From the NCBI GenBank assembly GCA_937983105.1, contig CALKAM010000045.1:3604-67603 (forward strand): a stretch of 64,000 bases of DNA, given 5' to 3'. The stretch is from Planifilum sp021793745 (GTDB taxonomy: Bacteria > Bacillota > Bacilli > Thermoactinomycetales > DSM-44946). The notes below the pieces were generated by a model that worked only from the letters and a program-made list of their open reading frames with translations, did not search any database and was not told where the DNA came from. Position numbers and translations under genes: made by a program. Shown here one piece after another: positions 40,722 to 50,296 of the stretch (position 1 is the stretch's first letter; each line of letters opens with the position of its first letter).

Positions 40722-41644
40722 CACTCCACCTCCGTACGCACTGCCGACAATATCGCATCCGCTCCCTGCCGGAGCAGCTCTTCCGCCAATCGGCGCCCCA
40801 CTTCCTCCGGACGCTCTCCCTCCCGCCGGTCCCGCAGGACCCGCCGGCCGTCCGGGGAAGCCACCAGCCCTTCCAGGTGTACCTTCTCCCCTTCCACCTG
40901 CGCAAAGGCGGCGACGGGCAGATGGCATCCTCCCTGGAAGGCGTGGAGAAACGCCCGTTCAGCCCGGACCGCCTGATCGGTCTTCGGATCGTTGATCCGC
41001 CGGATCAAGCGAAACACGGAATCATCCTGCCTGCGGCACTGAACCGCCAAGGCCCCCTGACCGACAGCCGGCAGCATCTTGTCGACCGTCAGGATCTCCG
41101 TGATCCTCTCCTCCAAGCCCAGGCGGGAAAGACCGGCCCGGGCCAACACGATGGCGTCAAATTGCCCCTCCTCCAGCTTCCGGAGCCGGGTTTCCACATT
41201 CCCCCGGACCGGCTTCACCTCCAGATCCGGCCGCCACGCGAGGATCTGGGCTTGACGTCGGAGGCTGCTGGTGCCCACGACGGAGCCGGAGGGCAGTTCG
41301 TCCAACCCCTCCCCGGTGCGGGAAATCAAACAATCCCGCGGATCCTCCCGGGTGGTTACCGCGGCGATCGCCAGATCCCCGGGCATTTCCGCCGGCAGAT
41401 CCTTCATGCTATGGACCGCCAAATCGATCCGCCCCTTCAGGAGCGCCTCTTCGATCTCCTTGATAAACAGGCCCTTTCCCCCGATCTTGGACAGGGTGAC
41501 ATGGAGAATGCGATCTCCTTTGGTCAAGATCTTCTCGACGCGCCAGTCCCAGTCCGGCTGAAGCTCCTTCAACCGGTCCATCACCCATTGGGTTTGGGTT
41601 TGTGCCAATGCGCTCCGTCTCGTTCCTACACTGATCGTTTTCAC
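40721..41644 (-). CDS. hemC: Hydroxymethylbilane synthase (porphobilinogen deaminase)
   Basis: Polymerises four porphobilinogens. The 307-residue protein has the family blocks GTRRSALAQTQTQWV, KGLFIKEIEEALL, AVHSMKDLPAEM, GTSSLRRQAQ and the dipyrromethane-binding cysteine in FQGGCHLPVAA. The GTG at 41644 has TAGGAGG 6 bases upstream. Confidence 0.97.
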   Translation of the reverse strand: MKTISVGTRRSALAQTQTQWVMDRLKELQPDWDWRVEKILTKGDRILHVTLSKIGGKGLFIKEIEEALLKGRIDLAVHSMKDLPAEMPGDLAIAAVTTREDPRDCLISRTGEGLDELPSGSVVGTSSLRRQAQILAWRPDLEVKPVRGNVETRLRKLEEGQFDAIVLARAGLSRLGLEERITEILTVDKMLPAVGQGALAVQCRRQDDSVFRLIRRINDPKTDQAVRAERAFLHAFQGGCHLPVAAFAQVEGEKVHLEGLVASPDGRRVLRDRREGERPEEVGRRLAEELLRQGADAILSAVRTEVE

Positions 41645-41666
41645 GCTATTCCTCCTAAGGGATTCC

Positions 41667-42353
41667 TCACCCATTGATCCCAGCCGCCGAATCCGCCGTC
41701 ACGGCCATTTCCTCCAGGATGGCCCGATCCACCCATGCCTTCATTTGCTCGCGTGCCTCCTCGGGGTCCTCCTTGCACAGACGAACCCACTCCTCCTGCA
41801 CCAGCTCTGCCATGAGCCGGTAGCGGAGCCGGGTGTCGTTCACCTCGGACTGAATGCGTCTCCTCATTTCGACGAGCAGGTCGAGAAACACTTCATATTC
41901 CGGGCCGTACTCCGACTCCAAACGCCGGCGAATCTCCTTCGCGAGGGAGGGGCTGGCACCGGCGGTGGAAACGGAGATCGTCAACTTCCCCCGTCGCAGG
42001 GCGGAGGGAACGATGAAATTGCACAGATCGGGACGGTCTACCACATTGATCCACTGCCCCCGAGCCCGGGCATCCTCGTATACCCGTCGGTTCACCGCCT
42101 CCTGGTCGGTCGCGGCAATGACCAGAAAGCAGCCCTCCCCGTCCTCGCGGCGGTAGGGGCGGAAATGGCATTCGATTTCCCCGGCCCGGAAACGCTCCAT
42201 CAGCCCCGGTGTCAAGGAGGGGCTCACGACAACCACATCGCCGCCGCCGGCCAAAAGGGACGCCACCTTTCGCTCGGCCACCGTCCCTCCGCCGACGACC
42301 AGGCAACGCCGTCCGGTAAGATCGATCATCATCGGGTAAAGGTGTTGTGTCAT
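41667..42353 (-). CDS. Precorrin-2 dehydrogenase / sirohydrochlorin ferrochelatase
   Basis: A 228-residue NAD-dependent enzyme of the Met8/SirC/CysG-N family (YlnF-like) oxidising precorrin-2 to sirohydrochlorin and perhaps inserting iron. Seen are the NAD motif VVGGGTVAERK (19-29), NVVDRPDLCNFIVPS and the SVSTAGASPSLAKEIR block. It completes the siroheme route in this operon, between hemX and hemC. Confidence 0.93.
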   Translation of the reverse strand: MTQHLYPMMIDLTGRRCLVVGGGTVAERKVASLLAGGGDVVVVSPSLTPGLMERFRAGEIECHFRPYRREDGEGCFLVIAATDQEAVNRRVYEDARARGQWINVVDRPDLCNFIVPSALRRGKLTISVSTAGASPSLAKEIRRRLESEYGPEYEVFLDLLVEMRRRIQSEVNDTRLRYRLMAELVQEEWVRLCKEDPEEAREQMKAWVDRAILEEMAVTADSAAGING

Positions 42354-42366
42354 GATCTTCGCTCCT

Positions 42367-43182
42367 CTACAACCATCGGTGGAAAGACAAACCGGTTCCG
42401 GAAATCCACAGGTTCAACAAGACGACAAAAAAAGAGAGCAAATTCCACCAGGCCAACCGGCGACCCCGCCACTTGCCCGACAGCCGGAAATACAGTTGCA
42501 ACCCGTAGGTGATCAGCACCAGCAGGGAGCCGGTGATCTTGGGATCATACCAGGGCGTTCCCGGAAACTTCTGATGGAGCCAGACCAATCCCAGGAGCAT
42601 CGACAGGAGCATCAGGGGAACGCCGATCATCACCCATCGATGGAAAAAGGACTGCAGGCGGTCCAGACTGGGCAGGAGGCGGAGCACGCGGTTCCATTTC
42701 TTGCGCTTCAGCAGAAAGTTTCCAAGGAGGTAAAAAACCGCGAACACCGCGGATAGAGAGAAGGCAGCATAGGCCACAAACGCCATGGTAACGTGGATAA
42801 AGACCAGCTCGGATAACAGGATCTCCGAAACCGGGCTTGCGGAATCCCTGGCGACGAATAAATTGATCGCCATCACGATGAAGCTGATCAGATTGGCCGA
42901 GAAGACGAACAGATCCATCCGGTACACGGCGTTGATCACCAGGGTGAGTGTGATCAAAACCCAAGAGTAGAAAAACAGCGCATCAAAAGATGTGAGCGCC
43001 GGAAACCAGGAGGCCAGGCGAAAGGCGAAAAAAAGGATCTGGGCAAGCCATACCACCACCAGAAGTCCCAGGGCGAGCCAATGGGCTCGCCGGTTCGGGT
43101 GGAGCAGATCCGAGAAAAAAAAGAGTAGACTCAGCGTATATATATAAACGATGAGATCGATCAACCAACGCTCGGAAATCAC
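42367..43182 (-). CDS. hemX: HemX-like cytochrome c assembly membrane protein
   Basis: A 271-residue protein with about eight membrane helices of the CcsA/CcmC-like family. In Bacillus HemX stands next to hemA and lowers the HemA level. Visible marks are the FYSWVLITLTLVIN and MAFVAYAAFSLSAVFAVFYLL segments with paired histidine and tryptophan positions typical of heme handling. A GTG start at 43182 has GGGGGAG upstream. Order hemA-hemX is as in Bacillus. Confidence 0.9.
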   Translation of the reverse strand: MISERWLIDLIVYIYTLSLLFFFSDLLHPNRRAHWLALGLLVVVWLAQILFFAFRLASWFPALTSFDALFFYSWVLITLTLVINAVYRMDLFVFSANLISFIVMAINLFVARDSASPVSEILLSELVFIHVTMAFVAYAAFSLSAVFAVFYLLGNFLLKRKKWNRVLRLLPSLDRLQSFFHRWVMIGVPLMLLSMLLGLVWLHQKFPGTPWYDPKITGSLLVLITYGLQLYFRLSGKWRGRRLAWWNLLSFFVVLLNLWISGTGLSFHRWL

Positions 43183-43194
43183 GGCGGCTCCCCC

Positions 43195-44571
43195 TTACGA
43201 ACGGGTAGGGAGATCGGCGCCGGCATAGGCGGGCCTGCCCAACCGGTGCGAAGAAAAGCGGGCGGCAAGGCTTTCCCGGTCGCGGACGGTTTCCTCCTCG
43301 GACAACAGGCGATCTTCCAGGGCAAACAGCTGGACGAACAGCTCCAGCACCTCCTCCCGATCCGGGCCCGCCGCCATCTCCTTGATCCGAAGGATCGGAT
43401 CGCGCAGGAGCTGGTTGACGATGCTTTTCGTGTGTTTTCGGATCACCCGTCGCTCCCGTTCGGTCAAATCCGGAAGCTTCCGCTCGATGCTCCGCATCGT
43501 CTCCTCCTGGATGGCGATCGCCTTCTCCCGCAGGGCGGAGATGAGGGGGACGACGCCGAGGGTCTGGAGCCATTCCTCAAAGCGGAGGATTTCCTTTTCG
43601 ATCCACGCTTCCACCTTCTCCGCCTCTTTCCGGCGCAGAACCAGGTTGGCCTCCACGATGCCCTCCAGATCATCGATGTTGTAAAGGTAAACTTGTTCCA
43701 GGTCATGCACCGAAGGTTCTACATCTCGCGGAACGGCGATATCAATCAAAAAAAGAGGAACCTGGCGGGAGCGAACCGCTTCGGACACCATTTCCCGGCG
43801 AATCACCGCATCGGGAGAGCCCGTGGATGTGACTACGATATCCGCTTCCCGCAGGGAATCGACGAGCCGATCAAAGGGGCGGGCTTCTCCGTCGAAGCGC
43901 GCTGCCACTTCCTCCGCCTTTTCCAGGGTGCGATTGGTGACGATCACCCGGTCCGCCCCGGCCTCGCGAAAGTGCTTAGCCGTCAACTCGCCCATTTTCC
44001 CGGCTCCGACCAATAGCACCGTCTTCCCGGAAAATCCGTCAAACAGCTTTTTTCCCAATTCCACCGCCGCATAGCTGACCGATACGGCATTCTGGCCGAT
44101 CTCGGTCTCCGCATGAACCCGCTTGCCGAGGGTGACGGCCTGTTTAAACAGGGTGTTGAACAGGGTTCCCGTCGCTCCGTGTTTTTGGGCGGTCAAAAAG
44201 GCCGATTTCACTTGACCCAAAATTTGGGTCTCCCCGATAATCATCGAATCCAAGCCGCACGCCACCAGGAACAAGTGACGGACAGCTTCCTCGTTTTGCT
44301 TCACATACAAATGATCGACGAATTGCTCCCGGGGTATGCCGAACCAATTTTCCAAAAAAGTCTTCAGATAATACTCCCCCGTGTGAAGCTGATCGCAAAC
44401 GGCGTACAATTCCATCCGATTGCACGTGCTCAGTATCGTGCATTCCAAAATGCTCTTGGTGTGGCGCAGACGCGTCAGCGCCTCCTCCAGCTCCCCGTCG
44501 GAGAAGGCCAGCCGCTCGCGCAGCTCCACCGGAGCAGTGCGATGATTGAGTCCTAACACCATGATGTGCAT
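43195..44571 (-). CDS. hemA: Glutamyl-tRNA reductase
   Basis: First enzyme of tetrapyrrole synthesis, reducing glutamyl-tRNA to glutamate-1-semialdehyde. The 458-residue protein has GLNHRTAPVELRE, the catalytic C50 in LSTCNRMELY, GETQILGQVK, the NADPH site VGAGKMGELTAKH and the C-terminal dimerisation helices. The ATG at 44571 has GGGGTGA upstream; the inner ATG at 44562 is possible. An extended -10 TGCTATAAT lies at 44673-44680 on the minus strand, about 100 bases upstream. It leads the operon hemA-hemX-sirC-hemC-cobA/hemD-hemB-ahbAB. Confidence 0.97.
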   Translation of the reverse strand: MHIMVLGLNHRTAPVELRERLAFSDGELEEALTRLRHTKSILECTILSTCNRMELYAVCDQLHTGEYYLKTFLENWFGIPREQFVDHLYVKQNEEAVRHLFLVACGLDSMIIGETQILGQVKSAFLTAQKHGATGTLFNTLFKQAVTLGKRVHAETEIGQNAVSVSYAAVELGKKLFDGFSGKTVLLVGAGKMGELTAKHFREAGADRVIVTNRTLEKAEEVAARFDGEARPFDRLVDSLREADIVVTSTGSPDAVIRREMVSEAVRSRQVPLFLIDIAVPRDVEPSVHDLEQVYLYNIDDLEGIVEANLVLRRKEAEKVEAWIEKEILRFEEWLQTLGVVPLISALREKAIAIQEETMRSIERKLPDLTERERRVIRKHTKSIVNQLLRDPILRIKEMAAGPDREEVLELFVQLFALEDRLLSEEETVRDRESLAARFSSHRLGRPAYAGADLPTRS

Positions 44572-44776
44572 CGAATCACCCCGACTACCAGGGACCAAAG
44601 TGACGTATCCCGCAAAAAATCGCACACAAAAAGTGTGATCTTTTTCATTCCCGTTTTTTTCAGTCTATCCCCATTATAGCACAGGCCATTCCGGCAATAA
44701 GTCAACACCTTTGAACAGATTTTGAATCCGGGGCATACGATGACACTAGCCCAGATCAACCGAGGAGGGTAACACC

Positions 44777-45808
44777 ATGCCCAGTCTGTTCCGGTCCCGC
44801 AAGGGGATTATCGCCGTCCTGCTCGTCATCGGTTTGGCGGTGATCGGTGGGATCGTCAAAGCCTTTCTACCTTCGGAAGAGAATCCATTGGAAACCCTTC
44901 AGGTCGTGGAGGTAACCCGCTCACCCTTTTATGCTCCCCAATATGTGGCTCTGTCCAAGGGGTTTTTTAAAGAGGAAGGGTTGGATATCCAGCTGTCCAA
45001 CGGCTTCGGCGGGGATAAAACGATGGCCGCCCTCTTGTCCGGGGATGCGGATATTGTTCTGGTCGGCCTGGAGGCGGGGGTTTATGTCAATGCCCGCAGC
45101 GCGGCCAGTCCCGTCACAGCCTTCGGCCAAGTGTCCCAAACGGACGGCTCCTTCCTGGTGTCGAGGGAACCGATCGATCACTTTCGCTGGAGCGATCTGC
45201 GCGGCAAATCCCTGCTCGGCCAACGAAAGGGCGGAATGCCCCAGATGGTGAGCGAATACGTCCAGCGCAAAAACGGTTTGACTCCCCATAAGGACGTGAA
45301 GATCATCCAAAATGTCGACTACAAAAACCTGGGAAGCGCTTTTGCCTCGGGAACCGGGGATTTTGCCCAACTGTTCGAACCGACCGCTTCCATGTTGGAA
45401 AAGGAGGGAAAGGGGTACGTCGTCGCCTCCTTCGGTGTCGACAGCGGAAAGCTTCCCTATGCCACCTACATCACCCGCGCCCAATTTATTGAAGAGCATC
45501 CGGATGTGATCCACCGGTTCCTCCGCGCCCTCTATCGCGCCCAAAAGTGGACCCACGAACATTCGCCCGAAGAGATCAGCGATGCCATTGCTCCCTATTT
45601 TACCGATACCGACCGGGAAGTGCTGGTCCGGGTGGTGGAGCGATATCAGACCCAAAAATCCTGGGCTCCGGATCCGATCATCGAAAAGTCCGAATACGAT
45701 CACCTGTTGGAAGTGATGCGCCAGGCGGGGGAACTCCCCGGAACCATTCCTTACAAGGACATCATTCGAACGGATATCGCGGAAGCGGTCATCGAAGAGC
45801 AGGATTAA
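44777..45808 (+). CDS. ABC transporter substrate-binding protein (SsuA/NMT1 type)
   Basis: A 343-residue extracytoplasmic solute-binding protein with an N-terminal membrane helix (about 10-28) but no lipobox cysteine, so it is membrane-anchored by the helix or secreted. The NMT1/SsuA-type core shows FYAPQYVALSKGFFKEEGLDI, GDADIVLVGLEAGVYV and the GFVV/THE..PEEI tail. Family members bind sulfonates, nitrate, taurine, or thiamine precursors; the substrate is unclear. GAGGAGGG precedes the ATG. It is followed by ATPase and permease genes in one operon. Confidence 0.9.
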   Translation: MPSLFRSRKGIIAVLLVIGLAVIGGIVKAFLPSEENPLETLQVVEVTRSPFYAPQYVALSKGFFKEEGLDIQLSNGFGGDKTMAALLSGDADIVLVGLEAGVYVNARSAASPVTAFGQVSQTDGSFLVSREPIDHFRWSDLRGKSLLGQRKGGMPQMVSEYVQRKNGLTPHKDVKIIQNVDYKNLGSAFASGTGDFAQLFEPTASMLEKEGKGYVVASFGVDSGKLPYATYITRAQFIEEHPDVIHRFLRALYRAQKWTHEHSPEEISDAIAPYFTDTDREVLVRVVERYQTQKSWAPDPIIEKSEYDHLLEVMRQAGELPGTIPYKDIIRTDIAEAVIEEQD

Positions 45809-45832
45809 GAGCTCTGGTCAGGAGGAATCGCC

Positions 45833-46603
45833 ATGACACCCATCGATGCGATCGAAATCGATCATGTGACCAAAACGTATCTGACCGAACGGGACGAACG
45901 GCAGGCGCTGGGACCGATCACCCTCGCCGTCACTCCCGGCGAGATGGTGGCGATCGTCGGCCCCAGCGGATGCGGCAAAAGCACGCTGCTTTCCCTGATC
46001 GCCGGCCTGATACCGGTCACGTCGGGGGAGATCCGCCTGTTCGGGGAGCCCGTAAAGGGACCCTCCCCCCGGATCGGGTACATGCTGCAACGGGACGGCC
46101 TGCTGGAATGGCGGACGGTGGAGGAAAACATCGCCCTCGGCCTGGAAATCCGGGGACAGACAAGCCGAAAAAACCTGGACCAGGCCCGCTACCTGCTCAG
46201 GGAGATGGGATTGGATTCTGCGGTTCATCAATATCCGTCCCAACTTTCCGGCGGAATGCGGCAACGGGTCGCCCTGGTGCGAACCATGGCCATACAGCCG
46301 GACATCCTCCTCCTGGATGAGCCCTTTTCAGCGGTCGATTATCAAAACAAGCTGCACCTGGAGCAAATGCTCATCTCGATCCGAAGGCAGCACCAGATCA
46401 CCACGGTCCTGATCACCCATGACCTGGAGGAGTCCCTGGCCCTCGCAGACCGGATCGTCGTCCTCTCCCACAGGCCGGGGAAAATCCGGCGCATGATCTC
46501 CTTGCCGGAAGAATTGCGCAGGGCCGATCCTCTGGAAACGCGCAGCCATCCCCTGTTCCGCACCTACTTCAATGAGCTCTGGAAGGAGTTGGAACACCCA
46601 TGA
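45833..46603 (+). CDS. ABC transporter ATP-binding protein (SsuB/TauB type)
   Basis: A 256-residue ATPase with Walker A GPSGCGKST (about 40-48), the signature LSGGMRQR, Walker B DILLLDEPFSAVD and a switch histidine in LITHDLEES. The last bases overlap the permease start in ATGA. Confidence 0.95.
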   Translation: MTPIDAIEIDHVTKTYLTERDERQALGPITLAVTPGEMVAIVGPSGCGKSTLLSLIAGLIPVTSGEIRLFGEPVKGPSPRIGYMLQRDGLLEWRTVEENIALGLEIRGQTSRKNLDQARYLLREMGLDSAVHQYPSQLSGGMRQRVALVRTMAIQPDILLLDEPFSAVDYQNKLHLEQMLISIRRQHQITTVLITHDLEESLALADRIVVLSHRPGKIRRMISLPEELRRADPLETRSHPLFRTYFNELWKELEHP

Positions 46604-47442
46604 TCAACGGAACCCTCAAACGATGGCTGGAACGGGGCGCCGTCTCTCCCCTGCATGCAAAATATCTGCGTCGGCTGCGGCTGAGGGAATGGCAGATCAC
46701 CTTTTACCGAACCGCCCTGCTCCTCCTGCTAATCCTCGGATGGGAATGGGCAGCCCGGAATGGGGTGATCGACCCCTTCCTGTTCAGTAGTCCCAGTCAG
46801 ATGTGGAATTTGGCCGTCCACCTTTCCATTTCCGGCGAACTGTTGCATCACATTGGGATCACGCTGGTGGAAACGCTGATCGGATTTTCCATCGGAACGG
46901 CGGCCGGCACCGCCTTGGCCACGCTGATCTGGGCCTCCCCCATGCTCTCGCGCATATTGGATCCTTACCTGGTGGTGCTCAACAGCATGCCCAAGGTGGC
47001 CCTGGGACCTTTATTCATTGTCACCATCGGGGCCGGATTCGGCTCGATCATCGCCATGGGCGTGGCCATCACCATCATCATCACGACACTGGTCATGCAC
47101 CAGAGCTTTAAAAGCGCCAACCCCGACCACCTCATCCTGGCCCGCGCCTTCGGGGCTACGCGCAGCCAGCTGTTCATCAAGATCATTCTCCCCTCCAGTA
47201 TTCCCGACTTGATCGCGGCGATCAAGGTCAACGTCGGCCTGTCCTGGGTGGGGGTTATCGTCGGCGAATTCCTCGTTTCCAAGGCCGGCCTGGGATATCT
47301 CATCATCTACGGATTCCAGGTATTTAACCTCACCCTCGTCATGCTCAACCTGCTGATCGTCGCCCTGTTAGCGACGGTGATGTACCTCGCCGTCTCCCGC
47401 ATCGAAAAGCAGCTCCTGCGACACCGGGAAACAGACGGATAA
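46600..47442 (+). CDS. ABC transporter permease (SsuC/TauC type)
   Basis: A 280-residue inner membrane protein of the BPD_transp_1 family with six or so helices and the EAA loop near ARAFGATRSQLFIKIILPSSIPDLIAAIKV. It completes the importer. A long cytosolic N-terminus of about 35 residues precedes the first helix. Confidence 0.93.
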   Translation: MINGTLKRWLERGAVSPLHAKYLRRLRLREWQITFYRTALLLLLILGWEWAARNGVIDPFLFSSPSQMWNLAVHLSISGELLHHIGITLVETLIGFSIGTAAGTALATLIWASPMLSRILDPYLVVLNSMPKVALGPLFIVTIGAGFGSIIAMGVAITIIITTLVMHQSFKSANPDHLILARAFGATRSQLFIKIILPSSIPDLIAAIKVNVGLSWVGVIVGEFLVSKAGLGYLIIYGFQVFNLTLVMLNLLIVALLATVMYLAVSRIEKQLLRHRETDG

Positions 47443-47472
47443 AAAAGGGACCCCTTCGGCGAAAGGGGCCCC
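47440..47472 (-). terminator. Terminator between ABC operon and response regulator gene
   Basis: Arms GGGACCCCTT and AAGGGG-type complement with loop CGGCG, with six T on the minus-strand side. It suits termination of the minus-strand two-component operon and may also stop the plus-strand ABC transcript. Confidence 0.7.
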
Positions 47473-47618
47473 TCCGATGGTTGACCCATTGTCCGGGAGG
47501 GAACGATTTTACCGGGGACTCGCCGCTGTCCGGGCGAAAAATCGTCTCCGACTTCCCGGCTTTCAGATGGTTCAGCCGTCCGAGGAGCCCTTTCGGCAAG
47601 CGGACCCCTTCCCGGCAG

Positions 47619-48275
47619 TTACTGTTCCAGCTCCACCAGTTCGTGTTGAATCGCATAAATGATGGCTTGGGATCGACTTTTGACCCCCAACTTCTTGAAA
47701 ATGTTGCTGACGTGGATCTTCACCGTCTTGTCGCTGATAAACAGCTGCTCCGCAATTTCCTTGTTGCTGAGCCCCTTCACCATCCACTTCAATACATCCA
47801 GCTCCCGGGGGGTCAAGAAGTCATCTCCCCCGCTGCGTTCCATCCGTCGCTCTCCGCCGCTCAGATTGTTCAGCAGCTTCCGGGCCATGACAGGATGCAG
47901 GGTCGATTCTCCCCGATAGGCGGAGCGGACCGCGGCGATCACATCGCCGGAAGGAGCATCCTTCAGGAGGTAACCGGTGGCGCCCGCCCGGATGGATTCG
48001 TACAGATACTCGTCCCGATCGTACATGGTCAAAACCAGCACAGCCACCTGGGGGTGCTTGGCGTGGATCCGCCGGATCGCTTCCACGCCGTTCATCCCCG
48101 GCATGTTGATATCCATCAGTACCACATCCGGCCGGGTGGTTTCCACCAGTTGGACCGCCTCTTCACCGCCTTGGGCCTCCCCCACCACTTCCATGTCGGG
48201 TTCAAGGGCGATCAGGCTGGACAAGCCGTCTCGCAAAACTGCGTGATCGTCAACCAGTAACACTTTGATGGGCAT
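47619..48275 (-). CDS. NarL/LuxR family response regulator
   Basis: A 218-residue regulator with a receiver domain (phosphorylated D55 in VLMDINMPG, acid pocket VDDH, switch K in LLKDAP) and a C-terminal LuxR-type helix-turn-helix (FLTPRELDVLKWMVKGLSNKEIAE). It overlaps the sensor gene by 26 bases and should be its partner. Target genes cannot be told. Confidence 0.95.
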   Translation of the reverse strand: MPIKVLLVDDHAVLRDGLSSLIALEPDMEVVGEAQGGEEAVQLVETTRPDVVLMDINMPGMNGVEAIRRIHAKHPQVAVLVLTMYDRDEYLYESIRAGATGYLLKDAPSGDVIAAVRSAYRGESTLHPVMARKLLNNLSGGERRMERSGGDDFLTPRELDVLKWMVKGLSNKEIAEQLFISDKTVKIHVSNIFKKLGVKSRSQAIIYAIQHELVELEQ

Positions 48276-50091
48276 GATTCTGCTCTTCCTCCTTCTTCAC
48301 CATAACTTTCATGACCACCCTCGTGCCCCGCCCGGGGCTGGTGATGAATTGCAGGACGGCACCCAACTGTTGGGCTCGTTCATTCATGCCGGTAATGCCG
48401 TAGCGGTTGTTGGCCTCCGCCTTGGCCACCGCTTGGCCGAGGGAGAAACCGATCCCGTCGTCTTGGACGACAAGCCACACTTCCGACTCGGTGTAGCGCA
48501 AAACCACCCGCACTCGCTTCGCCTGGGAGTGTTTTGCCGCATTGTTCAGCGCCTCATGACAAACCTTGTAAATCCCCTCTTCCACCTGCGGGGGAAGGGA
48601 GATGGGGGTGCCCTTCACCTGCATGGTGGATTCCTGATCCGTCTCCGACTGGTGATCGCTCACCCGCTTTTCCAGGGCAGCTATCAATCCCGCTTGTACC
48701 GCCGGCGAAGGGCGGAGCGCGGTGATCGAATAGCGGATCTCCTTCAAACTCTCCCGCAGCTTGGCCCTGCACTCCTCCAACCACTGCTTCACCTGCTGGG
48801 GCTGGGTATCAAACAGCCGGACGGCCGTCTCCGTCTTCATCAGGACTCCCGCCACCGATTGCGCCAGCCCGTCGTGGATCTCGCGGGCCATCCGGTTCCG
48901 CTCTTCCGCCAGGATCCGACGCTCCCTCTCCTCCACCAGGCGGGCGTTTCTGATGGCGATCACCACCTGGCTGGCCAGCACGGCGAGGAAAAACAGATCC
49001 ATCTCTTCAAAGCCGTGGGTTTCGTCCTCCCCCAGGGTGATGACACCGATCACCTTCCCATCCAGAACGAGGGGAACGACGAGGAGAGACTGGACCCCCT
49101 TCGCCACCACCGGTTCTTCCCGGCAGCGAGCATCCCGCCAGACATCGGCCACCCGAACCGGTTCCGCCTGTTTCGCCACCCATCCGCTCAATCCCTTGGA
49201 TAACGGAAGGGGGCTTTTGAGATCCTCGATCTCCCCCTCCCCGGACACCACCTCCGGTATCAGCCGATCATCCTTCAACAGATAGACAATCCCGTAGGAG
49301 TACTTCACCACTCGGGACAGGAGCGTCAGCGTTTTGTTCATCACTTCCCGCAAGTCCAAACAGCGGTTGATTCCTGTCGTAATGGAGAACAACAGCTCCA
49401 TTTTCCGCTTTTGGCGGGTCAAGTGGGCGATCACATTGGACAGGACGGCAAAGGCGACCAGGGGAGAGAAAAACAAAGCGATGGACAGGGGATCCGTATC
49501 GCGCCCCTGATTCCCCATCAAGAGGATCGCCGCACTGTACAGGAATGTTCCGATCATCAATGCGGGCTCCAGCCCTCCCCGGTGCCACCATCGGCTGTAT
49601 CGGGGATTGCCCAGTCGCTCGAGACCGTCCCGCAACCCTTTGCTCACGAGTTCATACACGACGGCGAAGATGGCCAACTTCCCGATTTTTACAGAAAGCG
49701 TTGAAACACCGGGCAGATGGGGAACCACATACATCAGGACGAGATAAGCCGAAACCAGGCCGATCAGCGTATAACCGGTCCGAAACAGGGTGCGGGAAAA
49801 GGATTGGCGGCGCAACCAGGTGACGAGCAGCAGCACATCCACAAAGATGAGCCCGGCTACCCCCGGTGAATACAAAAAACAGAGCGTGAACAACAGGGGA
49901 AAGTGAGCCGTAACCCTCCCCCCTGGAAACGGAAAATATTCGGTGATGAACAGCAGGCTCGTCAGCAGGATCAGGTGGATCCATCCCCGGTGAAAGGGCG
50001 GAACCATCGTTAAAGAAACGATCATGGCAACCCATCCGACCGCCACAACCATCCAGCACAACAGAGACGCCAAACGCTTCCGGTTATCCAT
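48250..50091 (-). CDS. Membrane sensor histidine kinase with GAF domain
   Basis: A 613-residue kinase. The N-terminal 230 residues have several membrane helices without a known input domain; a GAF-like domain follows (about 240-390, SYGIVYLLKDDRLIPEVVSGEG to FFLAVLASQVVIAI); then the HisKA_3 dimerisation helix with MAREIHDGLAQS and the ATPase domain (HEALNNAAKHSQAKRV, DDGIGFS, GITGMNERAQQLG). The ATG at 50091 is preferred because GGAAGG is 7 bases before it. The signal is unknown. Confidence 0.92.
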   Translation of the reverse strand: MDNRKRLASLLCWMVVAVGWVAMIVSLTMVPPFHRGWIHLILLTSLLFITEYFPFPGGRVTAHFPLLFTLCFLYSPGVAGLIFVDVLLLVTWLRRQSFSRTLFRTGYTLIGLVSAYLVLMYVVPHLPGVSTLSVKIGKLAIFAVVYELVSKGLRDGLERLGNPRYSRWWHRGGLEPALMIGTFLYSAAILLMGNQGRDTDPLSIALFFSPLVAFAVLSNVIAHLTRQKRKMELLFSITTGINRCLDLREVMNKTLTLLSRVVKYSYGIVYLLKDDRLIPEVVSGEGEIEDLKSPLPLSKGLSGWVAKQAEPVRVADVWRDARCREEPVVAKGVQSLLVVPLVLDGKVIGVITLGEDETHGFEEMDLFFLAVLASQVVIAIRNARLVEERERRILAEERNRMAREIHDGLAQSVAGVLMKTETAVRLFDTQPQQVKQWLEECRAKLRESLKEIRYSITALRPSPAVQAGLIAALEKRVSDHQSETDQESTMQVKGTPISLPPQVEEGIYKVCHEALNNAAKHSQAKRVRVVLRYTESEVWLVVQDDGIGFSLGQAVAKAEANNRYGITGMNERAQQLGAVLQFITSPGRGTRVVMKVMVKKEEEQNHAHQSVTG

Positions 50092-50215
50092 ATCGGTTCC
50101 TTCCATCGCCTTAAGTAGTTGGGGAAATAAAGAATAAAAAATCCTGCTTTTTGCTTAAACCTTTCTCGATCGACCCTCTTATTTCCTCCCCCAATCGACG
50201 ATTTTCCCCCTCATC

Positions 50216-50252
50216 CGACGGGTAATCCTACCCCACATTTCTAGCAAATGTG
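50216..50252. promoter_or_regulatory. Inverted repeat overlapping a candidate -10 before the EamA gene
   Basis: CCACATTT-CTAGC-AAATGTGG is an eight-base inverted repeat directly followed by TAAGAT, a possible -10. It lies about 50 bases before the EamA start and could be an operator. Confidence 0.4.
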
Positions 50253-50296
50253 GTAAGATGAAGAAAGATATTGAAAGGTTCAGAGGAGGGCGGCGC

